64,000 bases of DNA from positions 1 through 64,000 of the forward strand of contig CAWFJZ010000020.1 of the NCBI GenBank assembly GCA_963816315.1, given 5' to 3'. The DNA is from CADEEN01 sp963816315 (GTDB taxonomy: Bacteria > Pseudomonadota > Gammaproteobacteria > Burkholderiales > Burkholderiaceae_C). Within the stretch, counting starts at the first letter, position 1; every line of letters starts with the position of its first letter. This document shows, piece by piece, positions 63,217 to 64,000 of this stretch. The notes under the pieces are model-generated. The model was not told where the DNA came from, made no database searches, and worked only from the letters and a program-made list of their open reading frames with translations. A program made the position numbers and the translations under genes.

Positions 63217-63680
63217 GACGACAGGCGGCTGGATAGCGAGCTGGCCCACCTTCAGGCCTTCGACGCCGATGGCTTGTTCTCCCGCCCGGCGTCGATGAGC
63301 ACGATGTCTTCCCGGTCCAGCGGCTGGAGCAGCGGAAGAAGCGCAACTGGCGCTCGGAGATGAACTGGCGGCGTCCTGACCATGTTGTCAACCTTCTGCA
63401 CGAGTCGGCACTGGCCGCACGGGCGCAATACCAGGCTCTGTGCCCGTCTTTCAGCGACTGGCTGTTGGCACAGGGCCGCCGTCTGCGCGCGGGCGAGCGC
63501 CGGGACAACGTCGCGCTGATGGCAATCGGGCTGTTGTCCAGCCGGGGCTTGCCGAAGAGACCGAAGTCGCTGCTCCAGTTGCGAGACCACTATCAAAGCT
63601 GGAGCAAACAGCACTTTGAGTTGGAAGCGCTAGAGGCGTCATGGGACGAGTTCTTGGCGCAGCACGCAGAGAGGCAGTAG
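63217..63680 (+). pseudogene. Remnant of an unknown gene, frameshifted and lacking a start
   Basis: Open from RRLDSELAHLQAFDADGLFS, shifts frame near 63285, then reads GVDEHDVFPVQRLEQRKKRN and on through NLLHESALAARAQYQALCPS to the stop at 63680. There is a stop codon just upstream of 63217, so the 5' end is gone. The in-frame ATG at 63360 could still yield a 106-residue protein. Family unknown. Confidence 0.5.
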
Positions 63681-63918
63681 GCGCCTTCCTGCTGAGCTGG
63701 CAGTAATTCAAGCCGCGAGGCTTCGAACGACCGGTGTCCGCGACAGCGGACCTTCGCCCGGCAACGCCGGAGGTCGCGGTTCAGTCTTTCTCAGCCGCTT
63801 GATTCGTTGGAAGCAACGTCGGCTTCGTCGCCTGTGCCGACGTTCGTCCCCCTGCCGCAGACACTCCTTTCGGACCGACTGCAGCCGATCCCTTCGATGC
63901 GATCAAAAGCAAATCCCC

Positions 63919-64000
63919 TCACCCGTGGTAATGCACCAGCGTCTTCGTCGTGCTCATCTCTTCCAACGCCAGCAGCCCCTTCTCGCGCCCATGGCCGCTG
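63919..64000 (-). CDS. Aldehyde dehydrogenase, C-terminal end only
   Basis: The last 27 codons on the minus strand read SGHGREKGLLALEEMSTTKT then LVHYHG and a stop at 63919. The pattern G-GREKGL-AL-E---TKT is the usual C-terminus of NAD(P)-dependent aldehyde dehydrogenases. The rest of the gene lies beyond the window. Confidence 0.75.
   Translation of the reverse strand, partial: SGHGREKGLLALEEMSTTKTLVHYHG

Overview
The window is high-GC bacterial DNA. Its gene content fits a betaproteobacterium of the order Burkholderiales: orphan periplasmic binding receptors, a Trp-rich TIGR04438-type protein, CCA-encoding tRNAs, many TRAP/ABC importers and tightly overlapping catabolic operons. No rRNA, CRISPR array or complete insertion sequence is visible. 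The assembly carries about a dozen single-base frameshifts in otherwise well-conserved genes. I read most of these as base-calling errors, so broken genes are listed as one joined CDS unless stated otherwise.

Layout. 1-5.8 kb: a SpoIIM-like / membrane protein / DUF4129 / DUF4350 / MoxR ATPase / DUF58 operon. 5.8-12.7 kb: an aspartyl protease, a Tat-exported PhoX-type phosphatase, tRNA-Val(CAC), dnaQ, lgt, ilvD, a Trp-rich membrane protein and a class I cytochrome c. 13-22 kb: a BNR-repeat protein with a MoaD/ThiS-like protein, then SPFH / DUF4178 / DUF350 / membrane-anchored aminopropyltransferase / FAD oxidoreductase, with convergent speD and an MFS transporter. This looks like a polyamine-linked envelope module. 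22-27 kb: gnd; a rubrerythrin / heterodisulfide-reductase-like / DUF3501 trio; an alpha/beta hydrolase; tRNA-Ala(CGC).

27-41 kb is catabolic. A minus-strand operon of nine nearly overlapping genes holds two SDRs, an SsuABC/TauABC-type importer with two permeases, a beta-hydroxyacid dehydrogenase, an EthD protein and a class I fumarase-family hydratase. Divergent from it are an SMP-30 lactonase, an enolase-superfamily sugar-acid dehydratase, an MhpD-like hydratase, an alpha/beta hydrolase, an orphan DctP receptor and a 131-residue unknown. 41-49 kb is an amide unit: two FmdB zinc-ribbon proteins, formamidase FmdA, an AmiS/UreI channel, a LuxR regulator, a permease-Cys-rich-histidine-kinase fusion and a REC plus degenerate-EAL response regulator.

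49.7-60.1 kb: a LysR regulator diverges from a RuBisCO-like protein, a DUF1537 four-carbon acid-sugar kinase, an ApnO-like oxidoisomerase, a DUF849 beta-keto-acid cleavage enzyme and a second orphan DctP. This matches the known D-apionate / 3-oxo-isoapionate logic but adds a cleavage enzyme. The operator in front of LysR/RLP recurs almost base for base 12.4 kb upstream in front of the alpha/beta hydrolase-DctP genes, so the two loci are probably one regulon. After an AAA/DUF4143 ATPase come citF and citE without any citD. 60.2 kb to the end is accessory: a RelE/HigB-type toxin-antitoxin pair, a degenerate copy of the citF-citE junction, an unrecognised 510-residue protein, a gene remnant and the 3' end of an aldehyde dehydrogenase.
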